From contig JASGCF010000007.1 in NCBI GenBank assembly GCA_030054275.1, positions 1,538 to 26,939 on the forward strand: 25,402 nucleotides of DNA, in the 5' to 3' direction. Every line of letters starts with the position of its first letter. Within the stretch, counting starts at the first letter, position 1. Under the pieces are notes generated by a model. That model had not been told where the DNA came from and made no database searches. It saw only the letters and a list, made by a program, of their open reading frames with translations. Positions 1 through 7,045 of this stretch are shown piece after piece. The position numbers were made by a program, and so were the translations under genes. The DNA comes from Limnohabitans sp. GTDB taxonomy: Bacteria; Planctomycetota; Phycisphaerae; Phycisphaerales; SM1A02.

Positions 1-307
1 GTGCCCGACGCGCTTCGGCCACAAGTGTGTTGCGTGCAACATTCAGCGCGGTGAGTTGTATCCACGCGATGAACGATGCGCGGGTGTCGCAAACTGGCGG
101 GTTCGACGCGAGCCTCATGAACATCTCCTGCAGGCAGTCGAGTGCGAACGATTCGTCGCGGCGTGTGGTCGTACGCACGAACCGCACAATGTCGTCCGCG
201 CAACGGTCGTAGATTTCGGCAAGCGCCTCGCGCGAACCAGCGCGGACCGCGTGCGTGACGCGCGCGGCCCATTCGTCGTCAGATTCGCGTGGCGCGTCGA
301 CACTCAC
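1..307 (-). CDS. ECF-type RNA polymerase sigma factor, N-terminal part (runs off window)
   Basis: The reading frame opens with GTG at 307 and stays open to the window edge, giving about 102 residues of a protein whose C-terminus lies outside. The sequence fits sigma-70 region 2: an ALAEIYDRCADDIVRFVR helix, then DESFALDCLQEMFMRL (region 2.2, core-binding, compare the usual D..Q.VF.RL), then FIAWIQLTALNVARNTL followed by an Arg-rich stretch (compare W...IARN...D..R). Sigma factors of this class direct RNA polymerase to a small regulon. The GTG overlaps the TGA of the upstream exported protein as GTGA, so the two are probably translated together. Region 4 is outside the window, so the ECF assignment rests on region 2 only. 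No anti-sigma factor is visible in the window. Confidence 0.68.
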   Translation of the reverse strand, partial: MSVDAPRESDDEWAARVTHAVRAGSREALAEIYDRCADDIVRFVRTTTRRDESFALDCLQEMFMRLASNPPVCDTRASFIAWIQLTALNVARNTLVAEARRA

Positions 308-1398
308 TTCTTGTTTCGAATGGTGTGCACGATCTCGTTGATCAGCGCGATCGAATCTTTTGGCGCCTTTACGAACAGCAACTTGGTTGGCTCGTGGTAA
401 CGAAGGCTGACGAGTTCTGCGGAACCCGCGTTCTGCATCGCAAAGTCAATCGCCTCGACGAGTGATGCGATGCCCTTGTCATTGGCGCCCGTCCAACTAC
501 TCAAGTCATGAAATGCATGCTTCAACTCTGGGAGCCGCTGACGAATCACGATGACAGGTTTCGTTTTTGACGCGATCGGATCGGACGCGCTTTGTGTCGA
601 GCTTTGTGGTGCGGTTTCCTTGACAACTTCAACCATCAATGGTGCTGCTGTGTCGGCCGAGAGAATGTTGAGGCTTTGGAAGAGCACCTCGGGTGTGACC
701 AAGCGAATCTGGAAGGGTGGAATTTCGACCAATCGCGTTGATGGAGTGGCGAAGACAACATTACACGCGCTCTGTTGCTGAATGAGTGAGACGAGTTGTT
801 CAAGCGTCCCGCCGTTCCAATCGAGTTCGACCGTCGCGGCCTTGAGGGCGAGTTCGGCTTCATCTCGCATTCGAACTTCGAGTTCACGAAGCGCGGCCAC
901 GATTTGCTCTCTCGCGTCGGTGACTTCCCACCGTCGCCCTGCAATCGTCACGACTCGCAGGCCTGGGTCGTAGTTGATTCGGAGCCGTGCCCCGTCGTCG
1001 GCGAGCGCGCGTTGGATGCCGGCAACGGTGTCGTAGGCAGCTCGCTGCACTGACTTCGGAACCTCGATGCTTTCAAGGACAGGCGCAGGGTCGGCGTTGC
1101 GATCGAGCCATGTGGCGAGGTCTTTCACTTGTCGTATGAAAGCGGCTTTGTCATCGTCGCTCACTTCGGAGCTTTCTGCACGCTTCAAGAGATCAGACAT
1201 GTATTTGCGGGCCGCAACAAGTTCCGCGATCGTCGGGCGTGTCCCTGGTGGAAGAGGGGCTATGGGCGAGGCCGTGGTTGCGCTAGATGTGGTTGCGCTA
1301 GATGTGGTTGCGGGAGTCTGTGTGTCTTGAAGTGGTCCAGCGCCCCAAAGAAGCAGCGCGGATGTTGTTGTGGCGAGTGTGAGGGCGATCGTGTGCAT
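304..1398 (-). CDS. Exported protein with secretin-N/STN-like domain
   Basis: 364 residues. ATG 1398 is chosen over upstream in-frame codons because it begins a clear signal peptide (MHTIALTLATTTSALLLWGAG) and has GGAAGGA about 10 nt upstream; the longer frame reads through a REP element. After the signal peptide comes a repetitive Thr/Ser/Ala linker (ATTSSATTSSATT), then an alpha-helical region. A segment around residues 190-260 (VELDWNGGTLEQLVSLIQQQ, then PPFQIRLVTPEVLFQSLNIL) resembles the short N-terminal STN/secretin-N fold. The last 60 residues (LRYHEPTKLLFVKAPKDSIA, ending in a helix) look like a second module of the kind found before secretin pores. There is no pore domain and no TonB box. 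It is probably periplasmic. It overlaps the sigma factor gene by 4 bp. Fold similarity is judged by eye; the function is unknown. Confidence 0.72.
   Translation of the reverse strand: MHTIALTLATTTSALLLWGAGPLQDTQTPATTSSATTSSATTASPIAPLPPGTRPTIAELVAARKYMSDLLKRAESSEVSDDDKAAFIRQVKDLATWLDRNADPAPVLESIEVPKSVQRAAYDTVAGIQRALADDGARLRINYDPGLRVVTIAGRRWEVTDAREQIVAALRELEVRMRDEAELALKAATVELDWNGGTLEQLVSLIQQQSACNVVFATPSTRLVEIPPFQIRLVTPEVLFQSLNILSADTAAPLMVEVVKETAPQSSTQSASDPIASKTKPVIVIRQRLPELKHAFHDLSSWTGANDKGIASLVEAIDFAMQNAGSAELVSLRYHEPTKLLFVKAPKDSIALINEIVHTIRNKK
1275..1313 (-). repeat. 15-bp tandem repeat inside the exported protein gene
   Basis: Two and a half copies of a 15-bp unit (plus strand gtggttgcgctagat) encode the ATTSS-ATTSS-ATTAS linker just after the signal peptide. 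In-frame units keep the reading frame, so copy number could vary without breaking the gene. Confidence 0.8.
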
Positions 1399-1481
1399 GG
1401 TGTGAGATCCTTCCACAGTCAAACAGCACCGACGCGGCACTTGCGTCGTGTGTATTCGAAAATGTTTGAAAAAACCAAACG

Positions 1482-1522
1482 GTGCCGGGTAGCTCGCGGG
1501 TACGAGCAGGTACGAGCGGGTG
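1482..1522 (+). repeat. REP element, upstream copy (GTAG plus hairpin)
   Basis: A GTAG tetranucleotide at 1489-1492 runs directly into a perfect 5-bp stem, gctcg (1492-1496) and cgagc (1503-1507), with loop cgggta. It is followed by further ~10-bp units of the type gggtacgagc. The first 26 bases (1482-1507) are identical to 2266-2291 on the other side of the RAYT gene, in the same orientation. GTAG next to an imperfect or perfect hairpin is the known recognition architecture of RAYT-mobilised REP elements. Confidence 0.85.
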
Positions 1523-1655
1523 CTTTCGCGGTACAAAAATTCGTACAGAAAATTCGCGCGGAAAAACTGCCGAAGTTTCGAGTCAACCGCACACGCGCCA
1601 TTAGTCTCGGTCGCCGGACACTGTCGTCCGTCAATTTTGAAGGAAAGGGTCGATC

Positions 1656-2264
1656 ATGGGAAGGAAGCATCGGAACTTCGTCATCGGCGCGCCGTATCAC
1701 ATCGCACACCGCGGGAACCACAAGCAGGTGCTCTTCGAGAGCGACGGAGATCGCCTGTACTACCTATCGCTGCTCCATCGGTTCAGTCGGATGACGGCCA
1801 CCAAGATCGCCGGCTTCTGCCTCATGAGCAACCATGTTCATATTGTGGCGATTCCCTCGAGTCTCGCGGGCCTCAGCGTGTGCATTGGCTGTACTCACCG
1901 CCGATACTCGATGTTTCTCAATGCACGCCGAGGAACAAACGGGAGCAACTGGGAGGGCCGTTTCTATTCGGCGCACATGGACCAGGACCACGCACGAAAT
2001 GCGATGCGATACATCGAGCGTAACCCGGTTGAGGCGGGCGTCGTGCTCCAGCCATGGGATTGGAAGTGGTCCACCGCGCCCCAGCATTGCGGAGTCGCAG
2101 AGGGGTGGCGGTTCGTGCATGGAGATGTCCGCGGCGACGGGATGGACCCCTTCACATGGAGAAGGATCCTCGGCGAGGCGCTGACCGAGAAGGAGCTCCT
2201 GCACATTCCTTGGGCATCGATGTCGGTGCACTCGAACACGCACTTCTGTGGCGTTGCGGGATAG
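1656..2264 (+). CDS. REP-associated tyrosine transposase (RAYT, Y1/HUH family)
   Basis: 202 residues, within the usual RAYT size. The start is ATG 1656, with AAGGAAAGGG about 8 nt upstream. The N-terminus (GAPYHIAHRGNHKQVLFE) matches the family opening. H60-V-H62 in LMSNHVHIVA is the metal-binding HUH pair, W99-GRF(Y)S follows, and the tyrosine of MRYIERNPVEAGVV (Y119) is the likely nucleophile that cuts single-stranded DNA. All key residues are present, so the protein appears active. These enzymes bind and cleave REP hairpins and are single-copy housekeepers of REP families rather than self-copying insertion sequences. It is flanked by REP copies at 1482-1522 and 2266-2344, matching that biology. 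It is divergent from the STN-like gene and convergent with metG. Confidence 0.92.
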   Translation: MGRKHRNFVIGAPYHIAHRGNHKQVLFESDGDRLYYLSLLHRFSRMTATKIAGFCLMSNHVHIVAIPSSLAGLSVCIGCTHRRYSMFLNARRGTNGSNWEGRFYSAHMDQDHARNAMRYIERNPVEAGVVLQPWDWKWSTAPQHCGVAEGWRFVHGDVRGDGMDPFTWRRILGEALTEKELLHIPWASMSVHSNTHFCGVAG

Positions 2265-2265
2265 C

Positions 2266-2317
2266 GTGCCGGGTAGCTCGCGGGTACGAGCGGGTGCAAG
2301 CGGGTCGCTGCGCGGCA
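2266..2317 (+). repeat. REP element, downstream copy (GTAG plus hairpin)
   Basis: It begins 2 bp after the RAYT stop. GTAG at 2273-2276, stem gctcg (2276-2280)/cgagc (2287-2291), loop cgggta: identical over 26 bases to the upstream REP. A second stem pairs gggtgc (2292-2297) with gcaccc near 2315-2320, so the element can fold into a larger structure. It lies between the convergent RAYT and metG genes and may also block transcription in both directions. Confidence 0.82.
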
Positions 2318-2344
2318 CCCTTGAATCCGCGGCACCCTTGAATC
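2311..2344. repeat. Perfect 17-bp tandem duplication
   Basis: cgcggcacccttgaatc occurs twice head to tail (2311-2327, 2328-2344) with no mismatch. It overlaps the end of the downstream REP and reaches to 2 bp from the metG stop codon. It could be a footprint of REP insertion or slippage. Confidence 0.85.
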
Positions 2345-2346
2345 AA

Positions 2347-3996
2347 TCACGCGACGGGCGCGTCTACCCGCATGAACGGCGCGCACTTCGCAATCTTCGT
2401 GCCCGCCTTCAGTCCACCCCAACGCGCAGCGGTTGCGAGGCCATTGGTCGACGAGGTCGTCGACGAGGTCGTCGAGTTCGCATCAAGCGTCGATCCGTAC
2501 GCCGCGAGCACCTCAGCGCATTTCCCAGGCATGATCGGTGACAACAGCACCGCCGCGATCCGCACGCCCTCGGCGCACGCACCGAGGATGCGCGCCACCT
2601 GCGGCAAATTTGCCGGATCTTTCGCGAGTTTGAACGGTGCCGTCTCATTGATGAGGAGGTCGACCGCGCGCACGATCGAGAGCGCAGCGTCGGCAGCCTC
2701 CGCGAGCTCGAACGCCTCGTAGTGCTTCGCGACCTTCGCGGCTGTTGCCTCGGTAAACGCACTCCATGTTGTGGGAGCATTGGTCGCAGCACTCGCAGCG
2801 CCTGACACCGGCATCGACGCCGTGTCCGCCTCGGGCATCGCGCCAGCGAAGTACTTCTCGATCATCGAACTCGTGCGGCTGGCGCAATTGGCAAAGGTGT
2901 TGACGAGGTGCGCGGTGTAAATCTCGTGGAAGTGCTTGTCGCTGAAGTCCGCGTCCTGCGTGCCGATCGGGCCTTGCGTCGTCATATACCAACGCCACGC
3001 GTCGACGCCATACTTTGCGAAGAATGTGTCGATCGTCTCGAGGTCGACGAAGTTCCCCAAGGACTTCGACATCTTCTGCCCATTGCGAATCCAGAACGAG
3101 TGCGCGTACACGCACTTCGGCATCGGGAGCCCGAGCGCCATCAGCATCGCGGGCCAAATCACCGCGTGGAACCAAAGGATTTCCTTGCCGATCACGTGAT
3201 ACTCGGGCGGCCAGTACTTCGCGCGATCTTTCGCAAGCGCGCCGCCCGCATCGCCGAGGCCAAGTGCCGTCGCATAATTGAAGAGCGCGTCGATCCACAC
3301 ATAAATCACATGCGCATCGCCACCCGCATCTTGCGCACCCGGCATCGGAATGCCCCATGTGAAGTTCGTGCGCGTGACGGGCACATCCTGCAAGCCGTCG
3401 CGCAGGCGGCCGAGCACTTCGTTGAAGCGCCCCGCGGGGCGCACGAAGCCCGGATTTGCCGCGAAGAACGCCTCAAGTTTCGCTTGATACGCGCTCAGCC
3501 GGAAGTAGTAGTTCTTCTCGGTCGCGCGCACGAGCGGGCGGCCAGAGATCGGGCTCTTGTAGTCAAGTTCCTTCGCGCGGAGTTCGGTGATGTACTCCTC
3601 TTGGCCTTCGTCGTACCAGCCGTTGAACTCTCCGAGATAGATGTCGCCGGTCGCCAAGAGACGCTCAACAAACGCCTTCACCTGCGACTCGTGACGCGGT
3701 TCGGTCGTGCGGATGAAATCGTCGTTCGACAGGCAGAACGGCCCGAGGAGTTTGCGGAACTCGGCCGAGTTCTCGTCGGCAAGCGCCTGCGGCGTCATGC
3801 CGCGTTCTTTTGCGCTCTTTTCGACCTTCTGACCATGCTCGTCGGTGCCGGTGAGGAAAAACACATCGCGCCCGTCGAGTCGCATGGCGCGCGCCCAGAC
3901 ATCGCAGAGCGTCGTCGTGTACGCGCTCCCGATGTGGGGGCGGTCGTTCACGTAATAAATCGGCGTCGTGATGTAGGCGGGCGCGCGGCTTGGCAT
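2347..3996 (-). CDS. metG: Methionyl-tRNA synthetase
   Basis: Class I aminoacyl-tRNA synthetase that charges tRNA-Met in the cytoplasm. With ATG 3996 it has 549 residues and begins MPSRAPAYITTPIYYVND, the normal family start. The HIGH box is PHIGSAYTT (residues 20-28) and the second ATP motif is KMSKS (308-312). DEHGQK and WIDALFNY are also typical. The connective peptide has no Cys pairs, so it lacks the zinc knuckle, and there is no C-terminal EMAP-like tRNA-binding domain. The end (ARWGGLKAGTKIAK..PFMRVD) is the normal MetG1 end. A low-complexity STTSSTTSST insert lies just before it. Start alternative: GTG 4083, which has AAAGGAGG at 4091-4098 with 7-nt spacing, would add 29 residues; the better Shine-Dalgarno argues for it, family length for 3996. 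Confidence 0.95.
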   Translation of the reverse strand: MPSRAPAYITTPIYYVNDRPHIGSAYTTTLCDVWARAMRLDGRDVFFLTGTDEHGQKVEKSAKERGMTPQALADENSAEFRKLLGPFCLSNDDFIRTTEPRHESQVKAFVERLLATGDIYLGEFNGWYDEGQEEYITELRAKELDYKSPISGRPLVRATEKNYYFRLSAYQAKLEAFFAANPGFVRPAGRFNEVLGRLRDGLQDVPVTRTNFTWGIPMPGAQDAGGDAHVIYVWIDALFNYATALGLGDAGGALAKDRAKYWPPEYHVIGKEILWFHAVIWPAMLMALGLPMPKCVYAHSFWIRNGQKMSKSLGNFVDLETIDTFFAKYGVDAWRWYMTTQGPIGTQDADFSDKHFHEIYTAHLVNTFANCASRTSSMIEKYFAGAMPEADTASMPVSGAASAATNAPTTWSAFTEATAAKVAKHYEAFELAEAADAALSIVRAVDLLINETAPFKLAKDPANLPQVARILGACAEGVRIAAVLLSPIMPGKCAEVLAAYGSTLDANSTTSSTTSSTNGLATAARWGGLKAGTKIAKCAPFMRVDAPVA

Positions 3997-4090
3997 CACC
4001 GGATCGTACAGATTGCGCGGCGTCTCCTTTGCGTGGGGGCCGTAGGATGCGAAGCCTGATCCTCCATGGCGCATAGGAATCACTGAAGAC

Positions 4091-4098
4091 CCTCCTTT
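4091..4098 (-). promoter_or_regulatory. Strong Shine-Dalgarno for a possible extended metG start
   Basis: On the minus strand the bases read AAAGGAGG, followed after 7 nt by an in-frame GTG at 4083. This is the best ribosome-binding match in the window and would make a 578-residue MetRS. It overlaps the proposed TTG start (4097) of the divergent membrane protein gene. Confidence 0.5.
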
Positions 4099-4897
4099 GG
4101 AACCCGAGCACGCACAACTTCCGGCGCAGCGACCCGCTGCTCCACCAACAAGCTCGCCAAGCGCGACAAGTGGGCCAGCCATTGCTGCGACGGCCGCCCT
4201 TGTGCTGTTCTCGGTGTTCATTGGGGTGTACGGACCGCGGCTTGGGAATCGGCAGCAGATTCCAGCCGGCACCACGCTCCCAGAACTCGCGGCGGCGTTG
4301 CAGCCGAAGCACACTTTGCGGGTGGTTGAAACGCGTTCGAATGGCACCAATCTGCAGTGGGAACGCCAAGATCGCGCGCCGAATGAGGTCGATGACGCTG
4401 CATCGCGAGCAGCCGAAGGAGCCGAGATGGTGGGAAATCCCGTCGCGCTACCGAAGCTTGGCGGGTATCGCGTGCGTTGGGATGGTCCGGAGCGGGTGCG
4501 GGTTCCGGGCGCAGCAGGCGCGCTGTACTTCGTGAGCGCGCGGCGCATTGGGGGCGCGCGCGTCGGCACGCGCGATCAAGTGCGGGCTGAAGTGCCCTCT
4601 CCATCGCCCGATCGCGCCATGAGCGAACCGCTCTACGCATCGCTCTTGATCCTCGAAGATGAGGATCGCTTCACGGTTTTCGACCGCTTTGCACGACCGC
4701 AGCCGATGCCGGAGGGCGAGGTGTTCTCGGTCGCAACCACCGCCGCAACCGCATCTTCCGGTGGCGCAGGTGCCGGAGCTGGTTTGGTGCATGCCTTTCG
4801 AGCGGGTCCATTGGTGTACGCGGTACAAGCAACAGACGAGGTGCTCGCTGCAGACCTCGTTGCCGAACTTGAGTGGAGCGCAGCAGAAACCCGCTGA
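4097..4897 (+). CDS. Unrecognised single-pass membrane protein
   Basis: 266 residues from TTG 4097; no ATG or GTG is available upstream in frame before a stop at 4043, so the exact start is uncertain. A short Pro/Ser/Ala-rich cytoplasmic tail (about 25 residues) is followed by one membrane segment (GPAIAATAALVLFSVFIGVY) and an extracytoplasmic domain of about 220 residues. That domain holds no motif I recognise; it contains two or three predicted beta-rich stretches (GGYRVRWDGPERVRVPG, PLYASLLILEDEDRFTVFD) and a Gly/Ala linker near residue 220. The layout resembles membrane-anchored regulators or anti-sigma-like proteins, but nothing specific supports that. It is divergent from metG, with the two starts within about 100 bp. 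Long open frame and GC-rich third positions support real coding. Confidence 0.72.
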   Translation: MEPEHAQLPAQRPAAPPTSSPSATSGPAIAATAALVLFSVFIGVYGPRLGNRQQIPAGTTLPELAAALQPKHTLRVVETRSNGTNLQWERQDRAPNEVDDAASRAAEGAEMVGNPVALPKLGGYRVRWDGPERVRVPGAAGALYFVSARRIGGARVGTRDQVRAEVPSPSPDRAMSEPLYASLLILEDEDRFTVFDRFARPQPMPEGEVFSVATTAATASSGGAGAGAGLVHAFRAGPLVYAVQATDEVLAADLVAELEWSAAETR

Positions 4898-4899
4898 AT

Positions 4900-4975
4900 C
4901 CACGACGAACCTGCGCAAACCCACGACAAACCAACGACAAACCCACGCTAAACCCACGACAAACCCACGGCGAAC
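4900..4975. repeat. 11-bp tandem array (ccacgacaaac type)
   Basis: About seven units of an 11-bp motif, consensus ccacgacaaac, run head to tail from just after the stop of the membrane protein gene; the five units 4921-4975 are the cleanest (one to three differences each). The array lacks spacers, so it is not a CRISPR. A period of 11 bp is near one helical turn. Confidence 0.8.
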
Positions 4976-5047
4976 GCGATCTTCCTTCTTGCCTCGAACG
5001 CGCTGCAGCCGATATTGATCCGGTCGGAATCGGCAGGTTCGATGTCC

Positions 5048-5107
5048 GGTCCCCCCGGTCCCCCCGGTCCCCCCGCGATCCTCCCGCGGTCCTCCCGCGA
5101 TCCTTTC
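5048..5107. repeat. 9-bp and 11-bp tandem arrays upstream of the TPR gene
   Basis: Three exact 9-bp units ggtcccccc (5048-5074) are followed immediately by three near-identical 11-bp units of the type gcgatcctccc (5075-5107). The array ends 25 bp before the ATG of the exported TPR protein, so it lies in that gene's leader or promoter region. No ordinary ribosome-binding site is seen between it and the start. Confidence 0.8.
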
Positions 5108-5132
5108 AGCCAGTTTTCTACACGAGTCCGCC

Positions 5133-7043
5133 ATGCAGACCTCTCCTTCCCTCGCTTCCAAGGCTTCGTCGTCGCAACTGTCGGCCGCTCGGCGCTCGAA
5201 TGTGGTCGCGACCATTGCGAGTCTTACGACGGCGCTCACCGTTGGCGTTGGTCTTGTGCTCCCAGAAACCTTCGCAACCCGAGCAGTCGCGCAGCAGCAA
5301 ATCCAACCGCAGCGCATCGGGCAAACGCCAACACAGAGCCGACAGGGCGTGACGGGTGGTGTGAATCAGATTGATAGTGGTCGCGGAAACACACTCGGCG
5401 ACGGTACGGGCATGGGTGGCCAGACCTTTTCGTGGTCGCGCGGCCGCGGTGCCGGGCAGCGACTCGGCGCAGGGAATGCGCTCGACAAGAACTCACAAGT
5501 GGGTAGCGGTGGTACCAACCAACCTGGCCAAGCACCCGACTTTTACTCGCGCAATCTGGTCGTCACCAAGAGCGTGCCTGGCGGCCGCGGATTTCGTGGC
5601 AGTGTTGGCTACTTGGCGGACAAAGATTTCCGCGGCGTGACGGCATCCGATTCGACCTACGCGTTTCGCGCGGACAGCGCGCTGAGTAATCCGGTGTTCA
5701 TCAACTCAGCCGTTGCGCGCGATCGGTTCTTGGTTGCCCAAGGACTCGGCGTCTTCGAATTCCGACGCGATTCGACTCCTATCGGTTACGACCAACAGCG
5801 TGCAGCGAATGCGCGGCCGGATAGTTCGTTGCGCGTCGATCGCGCCAACGCGCAGATGGCGTTCGGGCGCATGAACTGGGATCTCGGCGAGGATCGCACT
5901 GTCGCGCGTGGCGAATCCGCGAATGGTGAACCGATTCGATACATCGTGTCGCCACTGCGCGGATTGCAGGCGGAAAGTCTGATGGATCCGATTGTGCGCT
6001 CCGGTATCGGCGTGTACGAACAGGCGCGTATCCGTGCGGATATGCGCGACGGCTTCATGAAGCCCGAGGACTTGGTGCGCGGTGTCACTCCGCCACCAGG
6101 TACGCCATCACGCATAGATGGCCAGATCGCACCGATGCAACTTGGTGAAGAGTTGCGCGTGAAGGATTCGAAGCTCGCGCCACAGAGTTACCTTGAGTTG
6201 CGTGACGCGCTTGACAAGAAAGCGAGCGAAAAAGCAGGGCTTGAGAAGGGTGGACTTGATCGCGTGCGTCGAACGATCGATGGCACGAAGTCGGAGGGCG
6301 GCGGTGCAGTTCCGGGCGAGGCAAAGCCAGCGACCACTCCAACCACAACGCCAACCACAACGCCAACCACAACGCCCGCGCCAGGCTCGAAGCCGAGTGA
6401 CAGTACGACGACCGCGACACAGCCATCGCTGATTGCAGGCGGTGGAACGATGCCAGAGTCAAAGTCGCCGCAGCAACTCGATGAAGAGAAGCGCGAAGAT
6501 GTGCGCGGCAAGTTGCTGCCCGTGCCCGAGATGGCGGAAATCCTACGACACGGTAAGAAATTCAGCCAACTAGGCACCGATGAACGCCGTCGTGTCGATG
6601 AGTTGGTGCGACAAGGTGAGCAGTCACTTCGCGATGGCGAGTACTTCCAAGCCGAGCGGCGCTTTGATCAAGCACAGTCGATTGCCGCAGACAATCCGTT
6701 GGTCGAAGCTGGAATCGCGCACGCGCAGATCGGATCCGGTTTGTATCTCTCAGCAGGTCTGACGCTGAAGAACTTGTTCGAAGCGCGCCCCGAGTTGATC
6801 GATGCGCGTTACGACGCAGCCTTGCTTCCGAAAGGCGAGCGACTCAACGCAGCTGTCAAGTTGATGCGCGAGCGTATTACCCGCGGTGACGACGCGCCTG
6901 GTTATGGCCTCGTGCTCGCATACATCGGGCATCAAACCGACAATCGCACGCTTATCGAAGAGGGTCTCAAGGCGATCACGGGAACCGAAAAACTCGATCG
7001 TCAGTGCGAACTCTTGAAGGGCGTGTGGCTCGGAGGCAAGTGA
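5133..7043 (+). CDS. Exported tetratricopeptide-repeat protein
   Basis: 636 residues starting MQTSPSLASK. A long n-region leads to a hydrophobic stretch (VVATIASLTTALTVGVGLVL) and an AVAQ-type cleavage site near residue 54, so it is exported. Residues 60-150 are Gly/Gln-rich and disordered. A middle region of about 230 residues has no recognised domain. A Pro/Thr linker made of four PTTT units (about 398-413) precedes the C-terminal 150 residues, where helical pairs such as GEQSLRDGEYFQAERRFDQA and AGIAHAQIGSGLYLSAGLTL read as TPR repeats. TPRs usually mediate protein contacts. The next gene starts 2 bp after the stop, so this is the first gene of a run ending in galK. The exact role is unknown. 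Confidence 0.82.
   Translation: MQTSPSLASKASSSQLSAARRSNVVATIASLTTALTVGVGLVLPETFATRAVAQQQIQPQRIGQTPTQSRQGVTGGVNQIDSGRGNTLGDGTGMGGQTFSWSRGRGAGQRLGAGNALDKNSQVGSGGTNQPGQAPDFYSRNLVVTKSVPGGRGFRGSVGYLADKDFRGVTASDSTYAFRADSALSNPVFINSAVARDRFLVAQGLGVFEFRRDSTPIGYDQQRAANARPDSSLRVDRANAQMAFGRMNWDLGEDRTVARGESANGEPIRYIVSPLRGLQAESLMDPIVRSGIGVYEQARIRADMRDGFMKPEDLVRGVTPPPGTPSRIDGQIAPMQLGEELRVKDSKLAPQSYLELRDALDKKASEKAGLEKGGLDRVRRTIDGTKSEGGGAVPGEAKPATTPTTTPTTTPTTTPAPGSKPSDSTTTATQPSLIAGGGTMPESKSPQQLDEEKREDVRGKLLPVPEMAEILRHGKKFSQLGTDERRRVDELVRQGEQSLRDGEYFQAERRFDQAQSIAADNPLVEAGIAHAQIGSGLYLSAGLTLKNLFEARPELIDARYDAALLPKGERLNAAVKLMRERITRGDDAPGYGLVLAYIGHQTDNRTLIEEGLKAITGTEKLDRQCELLKGVWLGGK
6330..6377 (+). repeat. 12-bp coding tandem repeat (PTTT units)
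   Basis: Near-perfect repeats of ccaaccacaacg encode PTTTPTTTPTTTPTTT, a flexible linker separating the middle region from the TPR domain. Confidence 0.8.
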
Positions 7044-7045
7044 AC

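Noticed and set aside
1435..1487. Inverted pair cggcac/gtgccg as part of the upstream REP
   Set aside because: The arms are 41 nt apart and in the opposite order to the downstream copy, so chance is likely; only the GTAG-hairpin core is called.
2908..4059. 383-residue open frame on the plus strand opposite metG
   Set aside because: It is entirely antisense to a clear MetRS with HIGH and KMSKS motifs, has Arg/Val/Glu-biased low-information sequence and no domain; such frames are expected opposite GC-rich genes.
4900..4975. CRISPR array
   Set aside because: Units are 11 bp, contiguous and without spacers, and no cas gene is present.
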